From contig NZ_CP076723.1 in assembly GCF_018986915.1 (NCBI RefSeq), positions 2,947,501 to 3,011,500 on the forward strand: a DNA stretch of 64,000 nt, in the 5' to 3' direction. Within the stretch, counting starts at the first letter, position 1; each line of letters opens with the position of its first letter. The notes below the pieces were generated by a model. That model was given only the letters and a program-made list of their open reading frames with translations, was not told where the DNA came from and did no database searches. This document shows, one piece after another, positions 27,566 through 36,282 of the stretch. Source of the DNA: Geomonas oryzisoli. Its GTDB lineage: Bacteria > Desulfobacterota > Desulfuromonadia > Geobacterales > Geobacteraceae. The translations under genes were made by a program, and so were the position numbers.

Positions 27566-30136
27566 CTACCGGTCCTGCAGTGTTTCCTTCAGTTTCCGGC
27601 CCAGCGACTGCAGGTCGAACGGCTTCTGGATGAAATGCCGTCCCTCGTCCACGACACCGCGCTGGGCCACTAGATCCCTCGTGTACCCCGACATGAAGAG
27701 CACCTTCAGACCGGGACGGAACGACTCGATGACGTCGACCATCTCCTTGCCGTTCATCCCCGGCATGACCACGTCGGTGAGGATCACGTCGATGCGCGTG
27801 CCGCCGTCCCTGCAGATGGCGATGGCGTCGTCGGCGCCCGAGGCATGGATCACGGTGTATCCCAGGTCTCTCAGGGCGCGCAGCGTCATCTTGCGGACCA
27901 GGGCGTCGTCTTCGACCAGCAGCACGGTACCCGAACCTGCCGGCGCGGCGTCGTGGGCCGCGTTCTCCCCGACCGCGGCGCCCCCGGCAAACCTGGGGAA
28001 GTTGATCTGGAAGATGGTCCCCTGCCCCGGTTCGCTGTACACGTTGATGAAGCCGTTGTGCTGCCGCACGATGCCGTACACCGTCGCGAGCCCCAGCCCC
28101 GTCCCCTTCCCCACCTCCTTGGTCGTGAAAAAAGGTTCGAAGATGCGGTCGATGGTGTCGCGGTCCATGCCGCAGCCGGTATCGCTCACCGAAAGCTGCA
28201 CGTAATCCCCCGGTGAGGCGTCCAGGTGGTATTGGCTGTAACTGCTGTCCACCGTGACGTTGGCGGTCGCCACGGTGAGTACCCCGCCGTTTTCCATGGC
28301 GTCGCGGGCGTTGACGGCCAGGTTGACCAGGATCTGGTCCAGTTGGGTCGTGTCGGCGTTGACCGGCCAGAGCTCGGGGTCGGGCTGGAAGGTCATCTTG
28401 ATGTCTTCGCCGATCAGCCGCCCCAGCGTCTTCTGCATCTCGGCGAAGTGCTCGTTGAGGTTCACCTCCCGCGGCGCGATCACCTCGTTGCGCGAGAAGG
28501 CCAGCAGCTGCCGGGTGATGTCACTGGAGCGCTTGGCGGCGTGGATGATCTGGTCCAGGTCCTGCCACAGGGGGGTTCCCTCCTGGGCGTCGCGCAGCGC
28601 CAACTGGGCACACCCCAGGATGACGCTCAGCATGTTGTTGAAGTCATGGGCCACCCCGCCGGCAAGGCGCCCGATCGACTCCATCTTCTGCGACTGGAAC
28701 AGCTGGGTTTCCAGCAGCTTGCGCTCGGTGATGTCCTCCTTCACCGCCAGGTAGTGCGTGACCATCCCCTTTTTGTTCCGGATCGGTGAAATGGTGGCGT
28801 GCTCGGAGAAAAGCTCCCCGTTTTTCTTCTTGTTGAGGAACTCCCCTTCCCATACCTTGCCGCTGGTGATGGTCTGCCAGAGCCTTTCGGATTCCTCCGG
28901 GGCGCCCTTCCCCGACTTCAGAAAGCGCGGATTCCTCCCCATCACCTCTTCCAGCGTGTACCCCGTCAACTGGACGAACTTGGGGTTTACGAACTCGATG
29001 CGGCCTGAGGTGTCGGTGATGACGATCGAGACCGGGCTTTGCTCGACCACCTGGGAGAGCTTGCGTAAGGCATCCTCGTCCCGCTTGCGCTCGGTGATAT
29101 CCTGCATGATTCCGTCGATGTAGGCGAGCAAACCGCTGTCGTCGAAGGTGGGCCGGGTGCTCAGGTTGACCCAGATCCTGCTGCCGTCGTTGCGGTAGAA
29201 TTCCACCTCGAAGTTCTTCACGTTTTGCCGCTGGCTCATCAGTGCGTACAGCTCGTCGCGCCGTTTCGGGTCGACGTAGAGCTGCGGCCCGATATCCACC
29301 ACGTTTTCCAGCACCTCCTCCGGGGTCTGATAGCCGAGGATGGCGGCGGTGGCGAAGTTGCAGCTGAGAAACTTCCCCTCCGGCGTGGTCTGGAAGATCC
29401 CCTCCATGGCGTTTTCGAAGATGCCGCGGTACTTCGCCTCGGCAAGCCGCTCCTGCTCCAGCGCCTTCTTCATGCCGGCATAGTGGATCAGGTTCTCGAT
29501 CGCCGAGGAGAGCAGCCCCACGAAGTTCCCGATGCCGAAGAGGGCCTCCTCGCTGTCGCTGACCCTGCGGTTGAACTCGGCGTTCTCCTCGGAGTTTCCT
29601 ACCGCGACCAGCACGGGGGGGTCGGAGGGGTTTCCCAGCGCGCAAAGGAGGTATTCGTTCATCAACAGCTTGGCGCGGTACTCGGAGAGCGCGTGCTGCC
29701 GGGAGCCTTCGGTGCAGATGCGGTAGGTCTCGCCGCTGAAAAGCGGCGCAAGAAACGGGGCCTTGCGGGGGATGCTCAGGGAGGAAACGGCGCTTTCTTC
29801 CTCGTGGTCATAATAGCCGTCGCAGGCGCAGACCGCATAGGCGGCGCCGTCGTCGCTTTTGTGGAAGAAGAGCACGCGTTCATAGTTGAGGCTGTTGGTG
29901 ACGTAGCCGGTGGCAAGTTCGAAGATGGCCGGGAGCTCGGTACAGGTCGACAGCTTCCGGCTCAGGTCGTAGAGTTCGCTGTACTCCTTGACCTGGGCGT
30001 CCAGCTTCTCCTGGTAGTCGTAGAGCCTGCTCTCGGCCTTGACCAGCCTTTTCACCTGCTCCGACAGGATCTCGTTCTCCCGGCGCAGCTTCTCCAGCTC
30101 GGCTGCCTGGGTCATGTCTTTTCCCGATTCGCTCAT
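27566..30136 (-). CDS. Hybrid sensor histidine kinase (coiled coil, GAF-like, PAS, PAS, HisKA, HATPase, REC)
   Basis: Soluble 856-residue kinase with no membrane helix. An N-terminal coiled coil (residues 8-60) leads to a GAF-like sensor region (70-220). Two PAS domains follow (about 235-350 and 360-480, each ending in a DITERK-type linker). The phosphorylated histidine is in LAGGVAHDFNN near 500; the ATP site has NLAVNARDAM and GKGTGLGLATVYGI. A C-terminal receiver domain carries LLVEDD and the aspartate in ILTDVVMPGMNG. It lies 19 bases downstream of a FIST protein gene, so the FIST protein probably supplies or binds the signal. The start at 30136 has a weak ribosome site. Confidence 0.92.
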   Translation of the reverse strand: MSESGKDMTQAAELEKLRRENEILSEQVKRLVKAESRLYDYQEKLDAQVKEYSELYDLSRKLSTCTELPAIFELATGYVTNSLNYERVLFFHKSDDGAAYAVCACDGYYDHEEESAVSSLSIPRKAPFLAPLFSGETYRICTEGSRQHALSEYRAKLLMNEYLLCALGNPSDPPVLVAVGNSEENAEFNRRVSDSEEALFGIGNFVGLLSSAIENLIHYAGMKKALEQERLAEAKYRGIFENAMEGIFQTTPEGKFLSCNFATAAILGYQTPEEVLENVVDIGPQLYVDPKRRDELYALMSQRQNVKNFEVEFYRNDGSRIWVNLSTRPTFDDSGLLAYIDGIMQDITERKRDEDALRKLSQVVEQSPVSIVITDTSGRIEFVNPKFVQLTGYTLEEVMGRNPRFLKSGKGAPEESERLWQTITSGKVWEGEFLNKKKNGELFSEHATISPIRNKKGMVTHYLAVKEDITERKLLETQLFQSQKMESIGRLAGGVAHDFNNMLSVILGCAQLALRDAQEGTPLWQDLDQIIHAAKRSSDITRQLLAFSRNEVIAPREVNLNEHFAEMQKTLGRLIGEDIKMTFQPDPELWPVNADTTQLDQILVNLAVNARDAMENGGVLTVATANVTVDSSYSQYHLDASPGDYVQLSVSDTGCGMDRDTIDRIFEPFFTTKEVGKGTGLGLATVYGIVRQHNGFINVYSEPGQGTIFQINFPRFAGGAAVGENAAHDAAPAGSGTVLLVEDDALVRKMTLRALRDLGYTVIHASGADDAIAICRDGGTRIDVILTDVVMPGMNGKEMVDVIESFRPGLKVLFMSGYTRDLVAQRGVVDEGRHFIQKPFDLQSLGRKLKETLQDR

Positions 30137-30155
30137 ACGCTACGTTCTTTCAGCT

Positions 30156-31340
30156 TCAGTACACCGCGGTAACGACTGAGGTGAAGTTGTGGAAACAGTT
30201 GTACTTCCGGATCGGACCGATCTCGCCATAGGTGTACAACCCCAGCCAGGGCACCTTTTCGCCCAAGTCGCGCTGCAGGGACTTGACCAGCTCCATCCGT
30301 TCCTGCTCCTTGAAGACCACCCTCCCCCGCCCCATGCATTCGAACTGCAGCACGAACTTGGGCGGGTCGCCGCAGAGCTGTTCCTTGATCTGGCGCGGTA
30401 TCGAGCGCAGGCCGTTCATCATCAGTTCCTTGTCGCGACGCACGATCCAGAGCTCGGTCCCCTCGCTCACGTCGGACTGGATGGTCACCGAACCTTCACG
30501 CTCGTCCTTGTCCGTTATGTACCGGATGAAGTACTCCTCGTACCCCTGGCGCAGGTGTTCGGGAGTCTTGAAGCCCAGGCAGAGGTTCAGGGTCGCCTTG
30601 TTCCACTTGATGGACCACTCCTCGTCGAGGTACTCCTTGAGGACCTCGAGTGCCGGCACCCCGTCGATCTCGTAGATGATGTTCCCCTTGCTGCGGGTTA
30701 TGGTCCGCTTGGTCCCCACCGGAACGCAGCCGTGGTTGATCCCCCACGCGACCTGCCCCTGGCCCGACATGACCACGCAGCAGGCCCCGTCGCTGAGCAC
30801 CTCGTCGTCGTGGTACTGGTAGGTCTTACGGGAGGCCCAGTTGTCCGCCGCGAGTCCGCCGAAGATCGGGAGCCGCGCCGACGGGGAGAGGACCCCTTCG
30901 AAGGCCGCGACGAAGGGATCGAAGTCGAAGTCCAGCCCGTCCGCCAGCAGGAAAAAGGCACGGCTGTCGGATGCCACAAGGGGCGCGACCTTTTCCGCCA
31001 GCCGCTCGCCGGCCAGGGCACCCCCTATCCCCGCTATCGAGGCGATGCCGAAGCGGAGTTCGTCGGAGGCGATCACCATGACACCGACGGCGAAATTGGT
31101 CTCGGCGACATCATCCTGTGCGATGATGCCTTCGCCCGAGCAGCCGCACAACGGCGCCCCGGAGGTCGCCTCACGGATGGACGCGATCAGCCTCTGCTGA
31201 TGGTATCCCACCGTGGCGAACACCAAGACGAAATCAGGCTTGGCGATCCCCGCCCGCTCCAGCGCGGTCCGGGCCGCCTCGTGACCCGCCTCGACCGGGT
31301 TCTTGCGCATACTGAACCCTATTCCTACCGACGTCCCCAT
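30156..31340 (-). CDS. FIST N/C domain sensory protein
   Basis: A 394-residue protein with FIST N-terminal (about 20-215; PLCGCSGEGII, FFLLADGLDFD) and C-terminal (220-375; ALEVLKEYL, NGLRSIPRQIKEQL, YTYGEIGPI) domains. FIST domains are thought to bind small ligands such as amino acids and occur with signalling modules. AGGAGG lies 5 bases before ATG 31340 (a GTG at 31343 is less likely). It is co-transcribed with the hybrid kinase downstream. Confidence 0.88.
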   Translation of the reverse strand: MGTSVGIGFSMRKNPVEAGHEAARTALERAGIAKPDFVLVFATVGYHQQRLIASIREATSGAPLCGCSGEGIIAQDDVAETNFAVGVMVIASDELRFGIASIAGIGGALAGERLAEKVAPLVASDSRAFFLLADGLDFDFDPFVAAFEGVLSPSARLPIFGGLAADNWASRKTYQYHDDEVLSDGACCVVMSGQGQVAWGINHGCVPVGTKRTITRSKGNIIYEIDGVPALEVLKEYLDEEWSIKWNKATLNLCLGFKTPEHLRQGYEEYFIRYITDKDEREGSVTIQSDVSEGTELWIVRRDKELMMNGLRSIPRQIKEQLCGDPPKFVLQFECMGRGRVVFKEQERMELVKSLQRDLGEKVPWLGLYTYGEIGPIRKYNCFHNFTSVVTAVY

Positions 31341-31378
31341 CACATCCTCCTACCACAGGGGTAAAGACGAAAAACGTT

Positions 31379-32428
31379 TCAGAACCGGTGCCCCAAGCCC
31401 AGGTGCAGCGCGACGTCCGGTGAGGCGCCGACGGTGACGTCCTCGGAGAGGGCGATGTCCAGGGTGGTGCGCGGCGAGAACGCGACGGTCCCGCCGAAGA
31501 TGAGCTGCATGGCCCCGGAGCTGAGCTCCGAGAATTCGCTGTCCCGGTAGAAGGCGCTGTGCCCGGAGAGCTGCGCCTTCAACGCGAAAGATTGTGCGGG
31601 CGACCAGCCAAGGCCCAGGGTGCCGAAGCCGACCAGGTTCTGCTGCTGCTCCTTCAGCACCTCTCCGTCGGACATGGCCAGGGCGCCGCCCGCGGCGAAT
31701 ACGGTAGCGTGCCCCCATCTGCCGGGCAAGGCGTAGTCGCTGCTGCCGGTGAGCCACAGGGCGAAGTCGGTGCTGCCGCTGCCGGTGAGGCGGGAACTGC
31801 TTCCCGTGGGAAGCTTGAGGCTCGCTCTCAGCGCCAGCGCCACGGGGTTGTCGCCGCCGCCGTGGTAGAGCTGCCAGGCGCCGTTCAACCTCACATCACC
31901 CAGCCTCACTCCCGCTTCATCCATCTCCAGGCGCTGCCGGCCGTCCTTCGCGTAGGCGAAGCGGAGCTCCCCCTTGGGCGCACCGGGCCGTTGTCCCTGG
32001 GGGAGGCCGAAGAACTCGTGCCAGTCCTCGATGAAGCCGTCGAAGATGCCGCCGTTGTAGGCCACCAGCGGCACATCCATCCCCAACTCCAGATTCGGTA
32101 CGACGCCGTAGCGAAGGGCGAGGGTGATCCGTTCCCCCTCGCCGTCGACAAGGAGCGTCTCGCGCATCGTTTCCCGCTTCAGATAGCTGTTCGCCACATC
32201 GACGGCGAGGAGCGTCCAGGCCTTCCCTGCCGGCTGCACCACGGCGTTTTCGGCGGCAGGAAGACCGTAGATCTGAACCAGGGGACTCTGATTGAAGGTG
32301 TAAAAAGGGGTGATCGCCAGCGGCTCCCCGTGGCAGGGGCCAACGGACAGCGCCACCAGTACCACCGCCGTGAACAACATTCTCTGTATCGACAGCTCGC
32401 GGGTCAGGAAGAAGGATCGGCTAGTCAT
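31379..32428 (-). CDS. DUF3187 outer membrane protein
   Basis: A probable outer membrane beta-barrel of about 349 residues. A signal peptide (FTAVVLVALSVGPCHG) is followed by SPLVQIYGLP, a hallmark of DUF3187, and alternating amphipathic strands that end in aromatic Phe (LHLGLGHRF), as in barrels inserted by BamA. The start is uncertain: ATG 32428 gives a charged leader before the hydrophobic core, and ATG 32380 would give a shorter one; neither has a strong ribosome site. Function unknown. Confidence 0.8.
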   Translation of the reverse strand: MTSRSFFLTRELSIQRMLFTAVVLVALSVGPCHGEPLAITPFYTFNQSPLVQIYGLPAAENAVVQPAGKAWTLLAVDVANSYLKRETMRETLLVDGEGERITLALRYGVVPNLELGMDVPLVAYNGGIFDGFIEDWHEFFGLPQGQRPGAPKGELRFAYAKDGRQRLEMDEAGVRLGDVRLNGAWQLYHGGGDNPVALALRASLKLPTGSSSRLTGSGSTDFALWLTGSSDYALPGRWGHATVFAAGGALAMSDGEVLKEQQQNLVGFGTLGLGWSPAQSFALKAQLSGHSAFYRDSEFSELSSGAMQLIFGGTVAFSPRTTLDIALSEDVTVGASPDVALHLGLGHRF

Positions 32429-32569
32429 AGAAGGTCCGGTCAACGGGTAGATACGTATACAGTTCCACAGATGGTACATGAGCTTTGAGGCAATGGCAAA
32501 CTAATGTGTCACAGCTCTACCATCTCCGTCAACCGTTGCGCTTTTTGCCGATGCCGGTCACAGAGACGC

Positions 32570-32597
32570 AAAAAAGGCTGTCCGCTGCCGGACAGCC
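32570..32597 (-). terminator. Terminator of the YtxH/DUF3618/holin-X operon
   Basis: On the minus strand GGCTGTCCGGCAGCGGACAG and CC form a hairpin followed by six T residues, 33 bases after the YtxH stop codon. Confidence 0.85.
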
Positions 32598-32630
32598 CTC
32601 TTCGATGCTTACCCGCGCCAGGGGTGGGGA

Positions 32631-32906
32631 TTAGTGATACTGTTCCCTTTCCTCAATATTTGACGATAACTCCGACACTTTTTCCTCAGCGTAGTCGCGC
32701 CCTCTGCGCAGGTTTCTGTTCAGCTTGTCCTGTACGTCCTCGGTCAGGCCTTTCATCTTGGCGATGGCATCGCCGGTCACGTCGGAGACTTTCTCCCTCA
32801 TCTCATGCCCGGTCTTCGGGGCGTAGAGCAGGGCGAGTCCGGCACCTACCAATGCCCCTGCCGAAAAACTGACTACCTCAGCCGTCGTGCTCGCATGTCT
32901 TCTCAT
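32631..32906 (-). CDS. YtxH domain protein
   Basis: A 91-residue YtxH-like (gas vesicle/general stress type) protein. One glycine-rich membrane helix (VVSFSAGALVGAGLALLYAP) with the family motif LLYAPKTGHEMR is followed by a charged helical tail. CAAAGGAGGACATC precedes the ATG. It is the last of three small membrane protein genes read together. Confidence 0.9.
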   Translation of the reverse strand: MRRHASTTAEVVSFSAGALVGAGLALLYAPKTGHEMREKVSDVTGDAIAKMKGLTEDVQDKLNRNLRRGRDYAEEKVSELSSNIEEREQYH

Positions 32907-32930
32907 GATGTCCTCCTTTGCTACCGCCCG

Positions 32931-33527
32931 CTACACTCTGCGGGTCCTGTGGGTGTACCAGTAGTTACCCAGCGCCGCTCCGATGGTTGTCGCCAGCCCG
33001 TGCCAGGCGACCTTCTTACCTTCCCTTGGGGAGCCGCTTTTTTCCGAGGCCCTTTTGCCTCCCAGGAACGCCTTGGCGGCAGAGAGTGCCAGCCCCAGCC
33101 CCGATACCGACACCTTCCCGGCTTGTCCTTTACCACTGCCACCGCCGAACTTGCGCATCAGCAGCCACATCGCGCCGGCACCGACCGCGCGGACCGCGGC
33201 CGGAACCGGATGCACCTCCACGACGTGCTTCCTGCCCGGCCTGATGTTCATCCGCTCCCGCACCCGGCTGTTCCCCAACAACATCAGCAGTGCGCTCCCC
33301 CCCACCAGCGACGCCTGCACCGTCGTCCGCTGGGCCAGGTCGAGTGCTTTGGCGATACCCTGCCAGGCGAAGAGTTTCGCCTTGCGCAGCCCCTGCCGTT
33401 TCAGGTAACGCGGGGAGAGTCTCTCTTCGAGGCTGTGCACCGTGTGCGTTATATCGCTTTCCGTATGCCGGATTTGCTCGCGGATCCTCTCCGGCGACTG
33501 TTCGTCAACCTTAACGTTTTCGCCCAT
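32931..33527 (-). CDS. DUF3618 domain protein
   Basis: A 198-residue protein whose N-terminus (ERIREQIRHTESDITHTVHS then LEERLSP, residues 12-40) matches the DUF3618 pattern. It has two weakly hydrophobic segments (about 72-85 and 110-125) and a basic tail. Its start lies 79 bases inside the upstream holin-X gene, in another frame, so translation is probably coupled. AAGGAGACGGTACA precedes the ATG. Probably a membrane-associated stress or envelope protein; function unknown. Confidence 0.82.
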   Translation of the reverse strand: MGENVKVDEQSPERIREQIRHTESDITHTVHSLEERLSPRYLKRQGLRKAKLFAWQGIAKALDLAQRTTVQASLVGGSALLMLLGNSRVRERMNIRPGRKHVVEVHPVPAAVRAVGAGAMWLLMRKFGGGSGKGQAGKVSVSGLGLALSAAKAFLGGKRASEKSGSPREGKKVAWHGLATTIGAALGNYWYTHRTRRV

Positions 33528-33892
33528 TGTACCGTCTCCTTCAAAGCCCCCACCGTCTGCTCGGGCTTCGCATCCATCTCCTTGACGTCCTTGCCGGCTT
33601 TAAGAACCAGAACCGCTCCGATGGCGATCAACCCCACAGCCACCAGGAGCGCTGCCCCCCACGCGGGCATCACCGTAGCCAGCCCCAGCACGATCGCCGC
33701 CACGAGCACCAGGAACCCCGTATAGAGGAGTACCCCGCCTACCCCGACCGCGGCGGCGTCCTTCGCCACAGCCACCACCTTCTCCTTCATCTCCGCCGTG
33801 AACAGGTCCAGTTCCTGCCGGAAAAGCAGACGCACCTCGCCGGTCAGTTCTGACACCAGTTCGCCAATGCTCTTTTCACCTTTATCCGCCAT
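33449..33892 (-). CDS. Holin-X/DUF1469 family membrane protein
   Basis: A 147-residue protein with an N-terminal amphipathic helix (ELVSELTGEVRLLFRQELDL) and two membrane helices (GVGGVLLYTGFLVLVAAIVL and WGAALLVAVGLIAIGAVLVL), the layout of the 'phage holin' (Holin-X) family. Despite the family name nothing phage-like is nearby; the YtxH/DUF3618 partners suggest an envelope stress role. AAAGGAGGCGGCC precedes the ATG. Confidence 0.88.
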   Translation of the reverse strand: MADKGEKSIGELVSELTGEVRLLFRQELDLFTAEMKEKVVAVAKDAAAVGVGGVLLYTGFLVLVAAIVLGLATVMPAWGAALLVAVGLIAIGAVLVLKAGKDVKEMDAKPEQTVGALKETVQWAKTLRLTNSRRRGSASKSGIRKAI

Positions 33893-34247
33893 GGCCGCCT
33901 CCTTTCGCCGCAGGAAGATCTCGTTTTCGCCACAACAATGATTGGTACAAATTAATGTTAAGGAATTTGCTTTTTAATTGCAAGTTCATTGGCGGGAAGC
34001 CCAGTGGAAGAGGCGGGCCGTTCGCCGCGCGGGAATGGAGCGGGCAAGGTGAGCCTGCGGGACGGCTCGCTGCGGCCGGCGGTCATGGTAGTCCATGGAA
34101 AATGGAGAGAAATTGTGTTACTGTCGCACCCCTCCGACCGTATACACAATTTGCTGGAATATTTTTGCCGGCGAGTCCACAATTAAAAAAACTCAACCGG
34201 CTCTACTGCCGCAACTTTTATTGTTATGTAAGGAGAAGGAGCGTGTC
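33893..34247. other. Intergenic region between holin-X operon and DUF3135-like gene
   Basis: 355 bases without a convincing gene, presumably holding divergent promoters. A sequence ATTGGTACAAATTAATGT at 33941-33958 resembles ATTGGTGCAAAATAATGT at 51059-51076. I recognise no known regulator site. Confidence 0.4.
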
Positions 34248-34616
34248 ATGAGTACCAAAAAGGAGTTCACCGCGTATACCCCCGATGAATTAAGAGAGCT
34301 CTACCAGGAGAATCCCGCACTGTTCGACCAGTTGGCTGATCAAGCACTGAAAAACGCCTGCCGGGCGAGGACCCCGGAGAAGACCCTGAAACTCCAGCAG
34401 ATGCAGTGGTCGATGACCATGCAGATGCGCCGGGCAAGCAGCAACCTCGGGCGGATGCACATCATGGAAAACATCTTTTACACCCAGGTCTACGGCAAAA
34501 ACGGGCAGTTGGAGCAGCTGGTCGACAGTTGCAACACCCTGTTGCGGGCCATAGGCAAAAAACAGCAGATCATGGGGAAGGAAGAAGAGGAGAGCGTCAA
34601 GCTACGCAGGGTTTAA
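34248..34616 (+). CDS. Small helical protein, DUF3135-like
   Basis: A 122-residue, charged, mainly helical cytoplasmic protein. The N-terminal segment YTPDELRELYQENPALFDQL resembles DUF3135 proteins (assignment by eye, not certain). AAGGAG lies 7 bases before ATG 34248; the frame is open upstream to 34095 but without a ribosome site. A strong hairpin terminator follows at 34661. No function known. Confidence 0.75.
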   Translation: MSTKKEFTAYTPDELRELYQENPALFDQLADQALKNACRARTPEKTLKLQQMQWSMTMQMRRASSNLGRMHIMENIFYTQVYGKNGQLEQLVDSCNTLLRAIGKKQQIMGKEEEESVKLRRV

Positions 34617-34660
34617 ACGGTGCAGCGTAGCGCCGCCCCCCTACCAACTTCAAAAACAAA

Positions 34661-34711
34661 AGGAGCCGCAGAGCAGCATGCATATCAGTACATGCTGCTC
34701 CAGCGGCTCCT
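34661..34711. terminator. Bidirectional terminator
   Basis: Long hairpin: AGGAGCCGC and GAGCAGCATG pair with CATGCTGCTC and GCGGCTCCT around a short loop. It lies between the convergent DUF3135-like and adenine deaminase genes. Confidence 0.85.
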
Positions 34712-34734
34712 TGCCTTTCCATCTGCGGCTTACA

Positions 34735-35784
34735 TCACCTTCCGGCGCAGCAGTCGGCGAAGAATGAATCAAGGGCGGCGATCCACTTCTTCCTGGTGTC
34801 ATCCGCCACGAAGCTCGCCTCGAAGCTGTTTCGCGCCAGCAGGTATGCCTCCCTCGCGCCTAGTTCGGGGAGCGCCGCGAAGGTCGCCGCGTAGTTATCG
34901 TTGAGATAGCCGCCGAAGTAGGCGGGATCATCCGAGTTGATGGTGGCGACGATCCCCTCGGTGAGCAGGCGGCCCAAGTTGTGCCGCGCCAGTTCCGGAA
35001 ACACCGCCAGCTTCACGTTGGACAGCGGGCACACCGTCAGCGCGACCCGCTCCGCCGCGAGCCGGGTGACCAGTTCCGGGTCTTCCAGGCAGCGCACCCC
35101 GTGGTCGATCCTTTCCGCATGCAACAGGTCCAGGGCGTCGCGGATGTACTGCGCCGGCCCCTCCTCACCGGCGTGGGCCACCAGCCTAAGTCCCAACTCC
35201 CGGCAACGGCCGAATACGGCGGCGAATTTCTCCGGCGGGTTGCCGCGCTCGCCGCTGTCCAGGCCGACGCCGATGAACTTGTCCCGAAACGGCAGCGCCT
35301 GCTCGAGGGTCTCAAACGCGTCCTCCTCGCTCAGGTGGCGCAAAAAGCAGAGGATCAGGGATGCGGAAAGCCCCAGTTCCTCGCGCCCCCGCTGGACGGC
35401 CCGGTCCAGTCCGTTGATGACCGCCGCCATGGGCACCCCCCTGGCCGTATGGGTCTGCGGATCGAAGAAGATCTCGGTGTGCACCACGTTGTCGGCCTTG
35501 GCCCGGACAAGGTAGCTCCACGCCATAGCGGAGAAATCTTCTTCCGTCTGCAGCACCCCGGCTCCGGCGTAGTAGATGTCGAGAAAACTCTGCAGGTCGG
35601 TGAAGGCATAGGCGGCACGCAGCGCCTCGACCGACGGATACGGGAGATCGACACCGTTTTTTTGGGCCAGTGCGAAGATCAGCTCGGGCTCCAGGGAGCC
35701 TTCGATGTGGATGTGCAGTTCCGCCTTAGGCATGCGGCGCAGGATGGAGGCCAGCTCCTGACGGGGGATCGTTTCCAGGTTCAT
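34735..35784 (-). CDS. Adenine deaminase (adenosine deaminase family)
   Basis: Zinc hydrolase of 349 residues converting adenine to hypoxanthine in purine salvage. His24 and His26 (ELHIHIEGSLEPEL), the histidine in LVAHAGEEGP with its adjoining glutamates, HGVRC and SDDPAYFGGY supply the metal and catalytic residues. EGSLEPEL, YYAGAGVL and DPQTHTARG follow the bacterial adenine deaminase (Aah1-like) subgroup rather than true adenosine deaminases, as I recall it. GGAGTAGAGT precedes the ATG. Stands alone between terminator and a long leader gap. Confidence 0.88.
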   Translation of the reverse strand: MNLETIPRQELASILRRMPKAELHIHIEGSLEPELIFALAQKNGVDLPYPSVEALRAAYAFTDLQSFLDIYYAGAGVLQTEEDFSAMAWSYLVRAKADNVVHTEIFFDPQTHTARGVPMAAVINGLDRAVQRGREELGLSASLILCFLRHLSEEDAFETLEQALPFRDKFIGVGLDSGERGNPPEKFAAVFGRCRELGLRLVAHAGEEGPAQYIRDALDLLHAERIDHGVRCLEDPELVTRLAAERVALTVCPLSNVKLAVFPELARHNLGRLLTEGIVATINSDDPAYFGGYLNDNYAATFAALPELGAREAYLLARNSFEASFVADDTRKKWIAALDSFFADCCAGR

Positions 35785-36282
35785 ACTCTACTCCGTGTTG
35801 GTTCGGTTTGCTGCGTCCGAAGGCGCGGACGGGGATAGTGCCACAACCGTCCCGACACGACAAACACCTTTCGCGCCGGAGAGCATTATAAAAATTCAAC
35901 CCTCTCTATCTACATCGGACGACTGATACCTTTATCAGCGACGGCCACTGATCCGGTAGAAGGTCGGGGTTGAGGTCCATAGTCCTTTGACAGGCATTTT
36001 TTTGTAGTATACATTGCGCGTCAATTTGGAAGCGCAATTCACCGCCGCCATGAGCACGGATTACACCTCGTCTTCCAGGTTACACCGGGTTTTCCAGCCG
36101 GGCAACCTTGTCATAGAGTAATCCCGCGGGCGCCGCCGTGCACATAGCCGCTTCGATGCCCACTCCTCTCTCAAGTGTCGCCGCATTGTGCCGAAACAAT
36201 TGATACAGGCGCAGATTTTGGCCGTTGCGGCTCCGTTACAGGGCCACAACGGAAGCGAAAATGGTTCCGCATGGAGAAAACG
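35785..36282. other. Intergenic region upstream of the periplasmic sensor gene
   Basis: About 500 bases without a supported gene. An inverted repeat ATTGCGC (36013-36019) / GCGCAAT (36032-36038) with a 12-base spacer could be an operator. I see no riboswitch or RNA gene. Confidence 0.4.

Noticed and set aside
33449-33892. Prophage remnant, because of the holin-family name
   Set aside because: No other phage gene is close; neighbours YtxH and DUF3618 point to a chromosomal envelope cluster.
36160-36282. Possible GEMM (c-di-GMP/cGAMP) riboswitch before the periplasmic sensor gene
   Set aside because: The conserved ACGCAAAGCC core and matching stem were not found; only a short inverted repeat at 36013-36038 is visible.
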